From Zhongshania aliphaticivorans (GTDB lineage Bacteria > Pseudomonadota > Gammaproteobacteria > Pseudomonadales > Spongiibacteraceae): a stretch of DNA of 64,000 nt. The stretch's first letter is position 1; each line of letters starts with the position of its first letter. Both the position numbers and the translations under genes were made by a program. Positions 30,667 through 38,954 of the stretch are shown here, one piece after another. The DNA is taken from assembly GCF_902705875.1 (NCBI RefSeq), contig NZ_CACSIK010000002.1:62001-126000 (forward strand). Reading direction: 5' to 3'. A model generated the notes under the pieces. The model was not told where the DNA came from, searched no databases, and saw only the letters and a list, made by a program, of their open reading frames with translations.

Positions 30667-32700
30667 ATGACGGCGAATAGTTTACCCATCTTTTCTACCC
30701 TAGATCCTCAGGCAATGGCGAAGGAATGCGAGGATATTTTAGCCAACGCGCGGCAGCAAGTGGCCTTAGTCGTGGCTGATAAAGCGCAGCCAAGCTGGCC
30801 AAATTTGATGGCTCCTTTGGAAGAGATAGACGATGCCATTGGTCGATTCTGGGCGCCTATGAGCCATTTACACAGTGTTATTAGTGGCGACGCTTGGCGA
30901 GCAGCATACAGTGCTTGTTTGCCTTTACTTACCGCCTATAACAGTGAAATGGGACAAAACCGGCCACTATATGACCGAGTTCAAGTGTTTGCCGATAGCG
31001 CTGAATTTATGACCTTGAGTGGTCCTCAGCAACAAGCTGTACGCAATATGCTACGTGATTTTAAATTGTCTGGTGTTGCTTTAGATGGGGATAATGCAAG
31101 TCGTTTTGCTGAAATACAGCAGCGTTTGAGTGAGCTATCAACGACGTTTTCAAATCATGTGCTTGACGCGACGGATGGTTGGGAAAAAATCATTGAGAAT
31201 GTCGATGACTTAGCTGGCGTGCCAGATACGGTGCTGGATAATTTGAAGGAGGCGGCCAAAGCTAAAGGCATAGATGGGTATCGTTTGAGCCTTGATATCC
31301 CCACCTATTTACCTCTTATGCAATATGCGGATAACCGTGAATTGCGAAAGGAAATGTACACAGCTTATGTAACTAGGGCGTCATCACTCGGTCCGCAGGC
31401 TGAGCAGTGGGACAACGGACCGCTAATGGTTGAGATTTCTCAGCTTCGCCATGAAATGGCGCAATTACTAGGATTTGAGCATTATTCTGATTATTCCATT
31501 GCGAGTAAGATGGCTGAATCGAGTCAGCAAGTGATTGATTTTCTCGAGGAGCTAGCGTCTGCCAGTCAAGCTGTTGCAAAACAAGAATTTGAAGAACTCG
31601 CCGTTTTTGCTGCCCAGCATGGGGTTACAGACTTAAATGCATGGGATGTACCGTACTACAGCGAAAAGCTAAAAGAAGCCTCATTTACACTTTCTCAAGA
31701 AGCGTTGCGACCTTATTTTCCAGCAGAAAAAGTGATCAGTGGTTTATTTAAAATCACTGGTCAGCTGTTTGATATTGAAATAAGCGCCATTGAAGATGTT
31801 GATTTGTGGCATAAAGACGCCCAGTGCTATCGCATTTCACGAAGTGGTGAAGTACTTGCCCACTTCTATTTGGATTTATATGCGCGAGCAAATAAACGCG
31901 GTGGTGCATGGATGGCAAATGCGCGTGGTAGACGCCTACTCAATGACGGCAGCGCGCAACAACCCGTTGCATTTTTGGTTTGCAATTTTTCGCCGCCGAC
32001 AAGCGAGCGCCCTTCCCTACTTACTCACAATGAAGTGACAACGCTATTTCATGAGTTTGGTCATGGTCTGCATCACATGCTGACAAAAATTGACTGCCTA
32101 AGTGTTGCGGGCATTAGTGGAGTTGCTTGGGATGCGGTGGAGCTTCCTAGCCAGTTTTTGGAAAACTGGTGTTGGGAGAAATCAGTTATCCCAGATATTT
32201 CTTCACATTATCAAACCGGCGAAGCACTACCGACGGACATGTTAGAGAAATTACTGGCAGCAAAAAACTTCCAGTCAGGAATGCAAATGTTACGTCAGAT
32301 AGAGTTTTCGCTATTTGATTTTAAATTACATATGCAGCCTGATATTCGTGATGAGGCCGACATTGATACCATGATCAATACGGTGCGAGATCAAGTGGCG
32401 GTTTTCCTACCACCAGCTTTTAATCGCTTTCAAAATAGTTTCTCTCATATATTTGCGGGTGGTTATGCGGCAGGATACTACAGCTATAAATGGGCAGAGG
32501 TGTTATCAGCCGATGCTTTCTCGCTATTCGAAGAGTGTGGCGTGATGAGTAAAGAAATTGGCCAAAAATTTCGCACCGAGATACTCGAGCGCGGAGGAGC
32601 TGAAGACGCCGATGTTCTATTTAAAAACTTCCGTGGCCGAGCGCCGGCCAATGATGCCCTATTGCGACATTCGGGTATTGCTGTTGCAAAAGGAGAGTAA
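30667..32700 (+). CDS. prlC: Oligopeptidase A (M3 zinc metallopeptidase)
   Basis: A 677-residue M3-family cytosolic peptidase that degrades short peptides, including cleaved signal peptides. The zinc motif is HEFGHGLHHML (HExxH), with the third ligand glutamate in SGVAWDAVELPSQF. The C-terminal GGYAAGYYSYKWAEVLSADAF is the substrate-binding signature with the conserved tyrosines. Length matches E. coli PrlC. yheV follows after 2 bases, as in many gammaproteobacteria, so the two form an operon. Confidence 0.96.
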   Translation: MTANSLPIFSTLDPQAMAKECEDILANARQQVALVVADKAQPSWPNLMAPLEEIDDAIGRFWAPMSHLHSVISGDAWRAAYSACLPLLTAYNSEMGQNRPLYDRVQVFADSAEFMTLSGPQQQAVRNMLRDFKLSGVALDGDNASRFAEIQQRLSELSTTFSNHVLDATDGWEKIIENVDDLAGVPDTVLDNLKEAAKAKGIDGYRLSLDIPTYLPLMQYADNRELRKEMYTAYVTRASSLGPQAEQWDNGPLMVEISQLRHEMAQLLGFEHYSDYSIASKMAESSQQVIDFLEELASASQAVAKQEFEELAVFAAQHGVTDLNAWDVPYYSEKLKEASFTLSQEALRPYFPAEKVISGLFKITGQLFDIEISAIEDVDLWHKDAQCYRISRSGEVLAHFYLDLYARANKRGGAWMANARGRRLLNDGSAQQPVAFLVCNFSPPTSERPSLLTHNEVTTLFHEFGHGLHHMLTKIDCLSVAGISGVAWDAVELPSQFLENWCWEKSVIPDISSHYQTGEALPTDMLEKLLAAKNFQSGMQMLRQIEFSLFDFKLHMQPDIRDEADIDTMINTVRDQVAVFLPPAFNRFQNSFSHIFAGGYAAGYYSYKWAEVLSADAFSLFEECGVMSKEIGQKFRTEILERGGAEDADVLFKNFRGRAPANDALLRHSGIAVAKGE

Positions 32701-32702
32701 TC

Positions 32703-32990
32703 GTGGCGACCGTATTTAATCAGCGGCGTTTTATCGCCGGCGCCGTTTGTCCAAAGTGTGCTGAGATGGATAAAACCGTGATGTATCGGGTTTCTGAGTT
32801 AGAACAGATTCGTGAATGTGTTCGCTGTGGTTTTAAAGAATCTATTCGTGACGACACGGGAAAAATACAAGAGCCGGAAACACGTGTGAATCAGCCTAGG
32901 CCCGGCGAAGAAGTTTTGTCACATGAGGATGAAGTTAAAATCGTGTCGCTTATCGATCCCCGTGATGGCCGACATCGTAGCGATCATTGA
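32703..32990 (+). CDS. yheV: YheV family zinc-ribbon protein
   Basis: A 95-residue protein with two CxxC knuckles (CPKC about residue 16 and CVRC about residue 39) forming a putative zinc ribbon, then an acidic tail. It starts with GTG two bases after the prlC stop. YheV is conserved next to prlC, but its function is not known; a role with RNA or protein partners would be speculation. The family call rests on the zinc-ribbon pattern, length and position. Confidence 0.85.
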   Translation: MATVFNQRRFIAGAVCPKCAEMDKTVMYRVSELEQIRECVRCGFKESIRDDTGKIQEPETRVNQPRPGEEVLSHEDEVKIVSLIDPRDGRHRSDH

Positions 32991-33076
32991 GGAATAATAC
33001 CTATTTCTTAATACTTGGGAACGCAAACTCCGTGATCTTGCCTATACTTATCTAACGTATTCGCGGAGAACATATC

Positions 33077-33457
33077 ATGCTGGAGTTGTTGCAGCTTCCC
33101 TTTCCACATGTTGTTGGTGTAAGGGTATCTGGCAAAATAAACCACACTGATATCGACCTTATTTTGCAGGAGGTCGAGCATAAATTACTTGAAGAAGATA
33201 ATTTAAATATTTTTATTGAGCTAGATCACTTTGAAGGATTTACGGCAAGGGGATGGCTTAAGGAAATGCGGTTTTTAGCTAAATATATTAATCGTTTTAC
33301 CCGTACGGCTATCCTCGGTGAGCCTCGCTGGTTTAATCGCGGCTCGACATTTATTACTCGAATATTTCCCAATATTGAAATTGAGCACTTTATTCCTCTG
33401 CAAAGGGATGAGGCGTTAATTTGGGTGAGCGAGCGTGATGTAGCTACGTTTGGATAA
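33077..33457 (+). CDS. SpoIIAA-like (STAS-fold, DUF3478) protein
   Basis: A 126-residue cytosolic protein matching the SpoIIAA-like family: VVGVRVSGKINHTDID at the N-terminus, NIFIELDHFEGFTARGW in the middle and TRTAILGEPRW after it. These proteins adopt a STAS-like fold and may bind lipids or nucleotides, but no function is established. It has its own short promoter gap (86 bases) after yheV and is convergent with the next gene. Confidence 0.78.
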   Translation: MLELLQLPFPHVVGVRVSGKINHTDIDLILQEVEHKLLEEDNLNIFIELDHFEGFTARGWLKEMRFLAKYINRFTRTAILGEPRWFNRGSTFITRIFPNIEIEHFIPLQRDEALIWVSERDVATFG

Positions 33458-33516
33458 AGCCATAAGGTTAATACAGCCGTTAATTGGGAATCTGAGTAGA
33501 CACCACGAAGGAAATG

Positions 33517-33545
33517 CCGCCGGAAACCATGATGGTTACCGGCGG
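33517..33545. terminator. Hairpin between convergent genes
   Basis: CCGCCGG and CCGGCGG pair, with a further AACCA/TGGTT inner stem and one mismatch. It lies between the SpoIIAA-like gene and the saccharopine-dehydrogenase-like gene and probably ends both transcripts. No strong T run. Confidence 0.5.
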
Positions 33546-33557
33546 TAAGTAGCGGGT

Positions 33558-34775
33558 TTATTTAATCTGGCTAAAGGTTAAGCCAGAATACATTTTTAAG
33601 CGTTCTATTAGTTTATTGCCAAAGCAGCTAGCTGGGGTAAGTAGACCACCCGCAACGTCTTCCTTGTCGATATCGCGGGCGAGGCAAATACTGGCTTGGC
33701 CAAGCATCTTAGCGGTAGAGCCATATCCTGGGTCGCGATCACCGGTAACGCGGCATTGTATTTTTTTGCCAGAGGCCGTTTTCCCGTAAAAGAGTAAGTC
33801 GTAAAAGCCATTTTCCTGTTCTTGTGGGCTGGGTCCTTCTCCTGGGGACGGCAGGACGCGGGAAAGTACCCAGCGTCCTGGCTTGATGCTAGCGGTCAGC
33901 ATGAAGCCTGCTAGCCCGCCGCCAACTGCCCCTGCTCGTAATCTGCCGCTAAACCCTTTTCCGACCATCATGGCTTCATCATATAAAAAGGGTTTTGAAT
34001 AACTTTCTTTTAATAATGAGTTGGAGCGTTGCACAATTCGAGTGTTGATCGCCGCCATAATAAACGGCGTTGTCCAGCTACCAGAAAGCGTATCAAATTG
34101 CGCTAAGCCGGTATTTACTTGTCGAGTCTTACTGGATTCGTCCACACAAAGTGAATACGGGTCGGCCATTTCCTTGCGAAGCGCTGCATCGTTAGAGGCT
34201 TCTTTCATCACATTCATTAAACTGGCAAAGGTACCACCTGATAAACCGCCTTTGACAGCTTTTACACGCATACTAACTTCGCTACAGGTTTCGTTGAAAT
34301 TGGCCTTACTTTGTTCTTGGGTGTAATAGACACCTAAATCAGAGGGGATGGAGTCGAAACCGCAGCAATTTACAATGCGTGCTCCAGATGCTTTGGCGGC
34401 GCCATCGTATCGCTCAACCATTTTCCTAATCCACTGAACCTCACCAGTAAGATCGCAATAATCGGTGCCGGTCTCAGCACAGATTTTTACCAAGGGCTCG
34501 CCGTAAAGGGCATAAGGGCCAACGGTGGTCGTGACTACGCGGGTTTTTGCACACAGTGAACGCAATGCATTTTCATCGGAGGCATCTGCAACAATAATAT
34601 CTAAATCAGATTTATTGAGTTTGGCTTTTACCGCCTCTAGTTTGGCGGCAGACCGGCCTGCAATTGCCCACCGTAGAGCGGGTTCTTCTCGGTTTTTGCT
34701 TAAGTATTGGCACAGAATTTCGCCAACAAAGCTGCTGGCACCAAAAACAATAATGTCGTAAGTACTCTGTGTCAT
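33558..34775 (-). CDS. Saccharopine dehydrogenase family oxidoreductase (trans-acting enoyl reductase-like)
   Basis: A 405-residue protein with an N-terminal Rossmann fold (IIVFGASSFVGEILCQYL, GRSAAKLEAV) and the TTVGPYALYGEPLVKICAETGTDYCDLTGE block typical of saccharopine-dehydrogenase-like enzymes. Closest relatives by motif are the mycobacterial trans-acting enoyl reductases and eukaryotic SCCPDH-like proteins, often annotated as membrane-associated and lipid-linked. A glycine-rich hydrophobic stretch near residue 290 fits this. The real substrate is unknown; lysine metabolism is unlikely. It stands alone with a promoter upstream. Confidence 0.8.
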   Translation of the reverse strand: MTQSTYDIIVFGASSFVGEILCQYLSKNREEPALRWAIAGRSAAKLEAVKAKLNKSDLDIIVADASDENALRSLCAKTRVVTTTVGPYALYGEPLVKICAETGTDYCDLTGEVQWIRKMVERYDGAAKASGARIVNCCGFDSIPSDLGVYYTQEQSKANFNETCSEVSMRVKAVKGGLSGGTFASLMNVMKEASNDAALRKEMADPYSLCVDESSKTRQVNTGLAQFDTLSGSWTTPFIMAAINTRIVQRSNSLLKESYSKPFLYDEAMMVGKGFSGRLRAGAVGGGLAGFMLTASIKPGRWVLSRVLPSPGEGPSPQEQENGFYDLLFYGKTASGKKIQCRVTGDRDPGYGSTAKMLGQASICLARDIDKEDVAGGLLTPASCFGNKLIERLKMYSGLTFSQIK

Positions 34776-34919
34776 GGGTCTCCCCTATTCAATGAATGGT
34801 TTATGCAGGCTAAAAGTTATGATTTATGTGTTAGAGCTTAGCACTATTTGATCACTGTAAACATTGATTGGGAGTGGGCATTAATCACTAAGTTTAGTCG
34901 ATTGTGGCTAGCTGGGGTG

Positions 34920-35078
34920 CTATTGGTAATGTGGAGTGTTTTTCTTACAGTTACCCCGATCTAGGTCGTCAAGGATTTTTTCACACTCTTGTAGGCGCCA
35001 TTCTCTAGATTGATCGTAGGAAGAGCTTCCGCATGCGCTGAGTAAGCTTAGAATTAACAATGTTAGTAAAATACGCAT
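34920..35078 (-). CDS. Small predicted lipoprotein (52 residues)
   Basis: A short gene on the minus strand from ATG at 35076-35078 to TAG at 34920-34922. The product starts MRILLTLLILSLLSACGSS: a basic n-region, a hydrophobic core and the lipobox LSAC (Cys15 acylated). The mature part is only about 38 residues, charged, with a second pair of cysteines (ECEKILDDLDRGNC). TTGGA lies 7 bases before the ATG. No family recognised. It fills most of an otherwise empty 366-base gap; the remainder, 34776-34919, holds the promoter side of the dehydrogenase gene. Confidence 0.6.
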   Translation of the reverse strand: MRILLTLLILSLLSACGSSSYDQSREWRLQECEKILDDLDRGNCKKNTPHYQ

Positions 35079-35141
35079 ATCAATCCAAAAGAGTTATTTT
35101 GTGTGGTCAAATTTTGTACTCCATGAGCACAAGGCCTCAGT

Positions 35142-35858
35142 TTAATACTGGGTTAAAACGGTGCCAAGCATTGCGATAGCAAAACCAATGACGGCTCCCA
35201 GTGGTGGGCCACGGTGTTTACGAATTGGTATTTGCGGCGCGATATCTTGAAATATGAGATACAAAATACCACCGCTGGCAATCAGCATGATACCACCCAG
35301 TATGTCATGCTTATCCCCCAGAGCGGTATAACCGGCAATACCAAATATAGGTCCAAGTGGTACCAGCGCAAACATCAGCAAATATACTTTTCGGGAAGAC
35401 CGGCCCGCGTCGGTCAGTTCTTTATAAGTGTTGAAACCTTCTGGTATGTTTTGCAGGCCAATGAGTACGGCTAACAGCAGGGTCGAGTCTGCGCCACTGG
35501 CGGCGAGCCCTCCGAGTGCGAGTGATTCGGGTACATAATCTAGCAACATCCCCGTGAGTTGTGGTGCAGCGCGGCGGTGAATATCTAAATATTTTTCTAG
35601 GAAATAGAAAGTAATCCCGCCGGATAATAGTAGCGCGATAGCCCAGGGGGAGTGGTCTAGATGTTCCAGCGCATCCGGAACTAAGACGATGGCAACCGCG
35701 CCAAGTAAAATGCCAGCACCAAGGGCAATAACGGAATGGCGAAACTCCTTATCAAGCCATTGTTGTTGAATTCTGGTGTGATTGGCAACGATGGCACCGA
35801 AAGGAATACACACACCAGCAGCAGCGGTGAGAATAATAATATTGAGTATTCCGTTCAT
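35142..35858 (-). CDS. ZIP family metal transporter
   Basis: A 238-residue membrane protein with about eight helices and the ZIP metal-site motifs: HSVIALGAGILLGAV, the helix-4-like DYVPESLALGG and the helix-5-like QNIPEGFNTYKEL. ZIP proteins carry zinc or other divalent metals into the cytoplasm. The usual histidine of the HxxPE pattern is replaced by D (DYVPES) and N (QNIPEG), so metal preference may differ. Fifteen bases downstream of the esterase gene on the same strand, suggesting co-transcription. Not obviously linked to the znu locus. Confidence 0.85.
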   Translation of the reverse strand: MNGILNIIILTAAAGVCIPFGAIVANHTRIQQQWLDKEFRHSVIALGAGILLGAVAIVLVPDALEHLDHSPWAIALLLSGGITFYFLEKYLDIHRRAAPQLTGMLLDYVPESLALGGLAASGADSTLLLAVLIGLQNIPEGFNTYKELTDAGRSSRKVYLLMFALVPLGPIFGIAGYTALGDKHDILGGIMLIASGGILYLIFQDIAPQIPIRKHRGPPLGAVIGFAIAMLGTVLTQY

Positions 35859-35873
35859 TGTGTTCTCTATAAT

Positions 35874-36728
35874 TTAATTTTTTGGCGGTAGAACGGAATG
35901 CAAGCTAGGAGCCAAGCCACGGATAAAATGTTCTACGTTCTCAGTGTAGGTAGTTTGAGTACCTAGTGAGGCATTTATTTGCCTGTGTGACAAATCGACT
36001 TTTAACAATGTGGTTTGGACCTTGAGCTGGTCTGCTTTTTGAACAAAGGTTTCTGCCTGTGGACAGCTATCATCGCGTTGCGTAGAGCACACTAATAATA
36101 ATGGTTTTACCCCTTGGTGGAGGTGTTCAATTGCAGAATTTTTACGCCAGTAATTTGGATCGTCACCAAAAACTCGATTATAGAATCGAGGGTGCTTGTT
36201 GGTCATAATTTTATGAACATCTAGCGCGGCACTGTCTAGGAGAATACCGCCACGAACGCCATTAAGTGAGTTGGGTGTAGATAAGTTGGGGTCTGTTAAC
36301 AGTAAAGACAGCAAGTGCGCACCAGCTGAGTGTCCAATTACGACAATGTTTTTATTGTCTGCGCCCCATTCTGCGCTATGGGTTTTAACGTGTGCTAGTG
36401 CCTTGGCAACATCCTCGGCTTGTTGATATGGGGGAGTATCTGGCAGCATCCGGTAGTTAATAGATACAAAAGTCCAGCCGCGCTTTACCCACCGTGCTAC
36501 TTTAGCGTCGACAGTGTTGCTGTTTGCTTTGTCGCCTATACGCCATGCGCCACCATGAACCATAAACATGATTGGGCTATCGTGTGCTTTTGTGGGTAGA
36601 TACACATCTAATTTTTGCGCTTTGGCCTCTCCGTAAGGAATATCTTTCATTGTTTTTGCTTGTGTAGCAGTGGCGAGCAGGCAGGCACAAAGTGTAAAAA
36701 GAGCGATCAATACATGGGTGTTTTTCAC
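35874..36728 (-). CDS. Secreted alpha/beta hydrolase (esterase/carboxylesterase)
   Basis: A 284-residue hydrolase with a signal peptide (hydrophobic VLIALFTLCACLLATATQA, cleavage near residue 24). The oxyanion-hole motif is HGGAW, the nucleophile elbow is GHSAGAH, and the likely acid/base residues are the D in CSTQRDDSC and the H in LSHRQ. It belongs to the hormone-sensitive-lipase-like group. The substrate is unknown. It sits between the CBS protein and the ZIP transporter genes, all on the minus strand. Confidence 0.85.
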   Translation of the reverse strand: MKNTHVLIALFTLCACLLATATQAKTMKDIPYGEAKAQKLDVYLPTKAHDSPIMFMVHGGAWRIGDKANSNTVDAKVARWVKRGWTFVSINYRMLPDTPPYQQAEDVAKALAHVKTHSAEWGADNKNIVVIGHSAGAHLLSLLLTDPNLSTPNSLNGVRGGILLDSAALDVHKIMTNKHPRFYNRVFGDDPNYWRKNSAIEHLHQGVKPLLLVCSTQRDDSCPQAETFVQKADQLKVQTTLLKVDLSHRQINASLGTQTTYTENVEHFIRGLAPSLHSVLPPKN

Positions 36729-36757
36729 GCCATACTCCTTATAGCGTTATGAAGAAA

Positions 36758-36789
36758 CGCATCGCGCCAAGGTTTTTGGCTGCGATGCG
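36758..36789 (-). terminator. Terminator after the CBS-domain gene
   Basis: CGCATCGC and GCGATGCG pair, extended inward by GCCAA/TTGGC with one bulge. On the minus strand the stem is followed by TTTCTTC. It lies between the CBS gene and the esterase gene. Confidence 0.65.
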
Positions 36790-36795
36790 AAAAGT

Positions 36796-37221
36796 CTAAG
36801 TTTTGCTATTGGGTAAATCACAGCTAGCCCGGTTCTCCCATAGCGATTCAAGAATAGCGCTGCGAGTAACTAGGCCAATAAGTTGGCCATCTTCAGTAAC
36901 AGGGTAGGATTTTGGTTTGTTCTTCCCCATTTTTTGAGCAAGGTCGATAATAGACATGTCTGCTTCTACAGATAACACTTCTCGACTCATCACTTCGTCG
37001 ACAATGGGTGAGCCCTCACAGTGATAGCTACTGACTAATACCGTGTGGATGCAATCTTGTTCAGATACAAAGCCCACTAAGTTATGTTGATCATTAATAA
37101 CAGGTAGACCAAAAACACCGTGTTCCAACAGCGTTTTGACGACCTCACCTAGGTCGCTTCCTTGTTTTACAAACGGTGATGGCGAGGTCATTACCTCGCG
37201 TACAAGCATTGTGGTTGTCAT
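36796..37221 (-). CDS. CBS-domain pair protein
   Basis: A 141-residue cytosolic protein made of two CBS domains (about 5-60: VREVMTSPSPFV, HGVFGLPVINDQHNLVGFVSEQDCI; about 75-130: VDEVMSREVLSVEAD, SYPVTEDGQLIGLVTRSAIL). Such stand-alone pairs bind adenine nucleotides and act as energy or stress sensors. The partner protein is not evident. The gene follows the pirin gene on the same strand but with a 122-base gap, so it probably has its own promoter. Confidence 0.87.
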   Translation of the reverse strand: MTTTMLVREVMTSPSPFVKQGSDLGEVVKTLLEHGVFGLPVINDQHNLVGFVSEQDCIHTVLVSSYHCEGSPIVDEVMSREVLSVEADMSIIDLAQKMGKNKPKSYPVTEDGQLIGLVTRSAILESLWENRASCDLPNSKT

Positions 37222-37343
37222 AAGCTACTCTCCAAATAGAGTCGATGCCTTACTATATCGCGCAAGAATCAACAGCGTAAACACATAGTTTTCTATCGCT
37301 GTCAGAGGTCTAGCCTATTGGTAAACTCATAAATAAAGACAAT

Positions 37344-38210
37344 TCACTTTGCGGAGACGAGTACACCATCACGGTAGTCCCTTAATGCTTGTTCAATTTC
37401 ATCATTGGTCGTCATAACAAATGGCCCATATTGAACAATGGGTTCTCCGATAGGACGGCCAGCTAAAATAAGAATTCCGGCCCCAGAGTGGGTATTGATA
37501 TTTAATGTGTCGCCACCATCAAGTATTGCGCTGCAAGATTTGGTGATAGATGTGCCCTCTATCGTAACTTCACCCTCATAAACATAGATAACGGCATGAT
37601 GATCTGGGGGTAATGAGACCTCTGCGTTTTTTTCAGGTGCCAGCCGTAAGTCTATATAAATTGGATCTGTGCTCAGGGCCTTCCCGTCAATACCATTGAT
37701 AAAACCGGTTGCTGATAAGTGGTTAATAACAGTGTGCCCGGCGATGAGTATGGCTTCGCTACTACTATCGAGGCTTAAGCGCGGTATTTTATCAGCAGTT
37801 ATATCTTGGTAAGAGGCAGCTTGCATTTTTTCTGCTGAAGGTAAATTAATCCACAATTGGAAGCCCCGCATTCTTCCATGGTTTTGCTGCGGCATTTCAG
37901 AGTGAATGATGCCTCGCCCAGCGGTCATCCACTGCACACCACCGTCTTTGAGGTGGCCTTGATTACCTAGGTGGTCTTGGTGAAGCATATGCCCTTCAAG
38001 CATGTAAGTTACTGTTTCAAAGCCACGGTGTGGATGAGACGGAAACCCCGCTAAATAGTCAGCGGGTTCGTCCGAAAAGAACTCATCTAGCATTAGAAAG
38101 GGATCGTGCCTAGCGGCATTAGACTGGCCTAAGCTACGCTTTAGTTTTACCCCTGCTCCATCTGATGTTGGCTGTGCTGAAATAATACGAGTGACTGTGC
38201 GGGTTTTCAT
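37344..38210 (-). CDS. Pirin family protein
   Basis: A 288-residue bicupin. The N-terminal cupin carries the metal ligands in HPHRGFETVTYMLEG and the TAGRGIIHSEMP segment. Bacterial pirins are iron proteins, some with quercetin dioxygenase-like activity, others regulating enzymes by contact. An in-frame TTG at 38216 lies inside the ribosome site, so the ATG at 38210 (after AAGGAG) is the start. It is 39 bases downstream of azoR on the same strand, and a divergent LysR gene adjoins: pirin-azoreductase pairs under LysR control are a common layout for electrophile or quinone stress. Confidence 0.9.
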   Translation of the reverse strand: MKTRTVTRIISAQPTSDGAGVKLKRSLGQSNAARHDPFLMLDEFFSDEPADYLAGFPSHPHRGFETVTYMLEGHMLHQDHLGNQGHLKDGGVQWMTAGRGIIHSEMPQQNHGRMRGFQLWINLPSAEKMQAASYQDITADKIPRLSLDSSSEAILIAGHTVINHLSATGFINGIDGKALSTDPIYIDLRLAPEKNAEVSLPPDHHAVIYVYEGEVTIEGTSITKSCSAILDGGDTLNINTHSGAGILILAGRPIGEPIVQYGPFVMTTNDEIEQALRDYRDGVLVSAK

Positions 38211-38249
38211 CGTCAAACTCCTTAGCTGGCCGTTAACCGTTAATATTCG

Positions 38250-38852
38250 CTAGGCTGCCTTGCTAGCCAATTGTTTCCGTGCATTTGCAAGTGATGCGTC
38301 GGCAATATCTGGCCCCATATTTAAGCCTTCAGCGTAGATAAATTCGATATCCTGAAGCCCCATTAAGCCAAATATGTGCCGAAGATAAGGTGTTTGCGTA
38401 TCCAATGGAGTATCTTGATACTGGCCTCCTCTAGCAGCAAATACGTATACCTTTTTGTTGTTTAGCAGCCCTTCTGGACCATTGGCGGTGTAGCGAAACG
38501 TTTCACCGGCGCGGGCTATATGATCAATATAGGCTTTGAAAGTAGATGGCACGCCAAGATTGTAGAGGGGGATACCTAGAACTAGGATGTCTGCGTCACG
38601 GAGCTCCTTAATAAGCTGGTCTGACTCCGCAACAATGTGCTTTTGCTCATCGCTGCGCTGTTCTGCTGGAGTGGTAAACGCAGTGAAGCGTTCGCCATCC
38701 AAGTGGGGTAAGGGCTTGGCATTGAGGTCGCGAGATATAAGAGCTGATTCTTCGAGCTTGTTGCGCAGAGCCTGAACAAACTCATTAGCCATTTGGCTTG
38801 ATTTACCGTCATTACCGAAAAGGCTGCTATTGATGTGTAGGATATTGGTCAT
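38250..38852 (-). CDS. azoR: FMN-dependent NADH-azoreductase
   Basis: A 200-residue flavodoxin-fold enzyme, reducing azo compounds and quinones with NADH. Motifs: ILHINSSLFGNDGKSSQMANEF for FMN phosphate binding, LGIPLYNLGVPSTFKAYID, and FAARGGQY. AzoR-type enzymes are thought to protect against quinone and thiol stress. It is divergent from a LysR-type regulator gene with about 100 bases between them, containing repeated TATTCAATCA elements, and forms an operon with the pirin gene. Confidence 0.93.
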   Translation of the reverse strand: MTNILHINSSLFGNDGKSSQMANEFVQALRNKLEESALISRDLNAKPLPHLDGERFTAFTTPAEQRSDEQKHIVAESDQLIKELRDADILVLGIPLYNLGVPSTFKAYIDHIARAGETFRYTANGPEGLLNNKKVYVFAARGGQYQDTPLDTQTPYLRHIFGLMGLQDIEFIYAEGLNMGPDIADASLANARKQLASKAA

Positions 38853-38889
38853 GTGTCCTTCCTTACATTGATGTATTTAAGTTGTTGCT

Positions 38890-38945
38890 TATTCAATCAT
38901 TGATAAAACTGCTTAAAAAGCGCAAATTATTGCTATATTCAATCA
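38890..38945. promoter_or_regulatory. Candidate LysR operator repeats
   Basis: TATTCAATCA occurs twice in the same orientation, at 38890-38899 and 38936-38945. The first copy is extended to a perfect TCAATCATTGA palindrome (38893-38903). The layout between azoR and its divergent LysR gene is what is expected of a regulator recognition site plus an autoregulatory site. Confidence 0.5.
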
Positions 38946-38954
38946 GAAAAGTTG

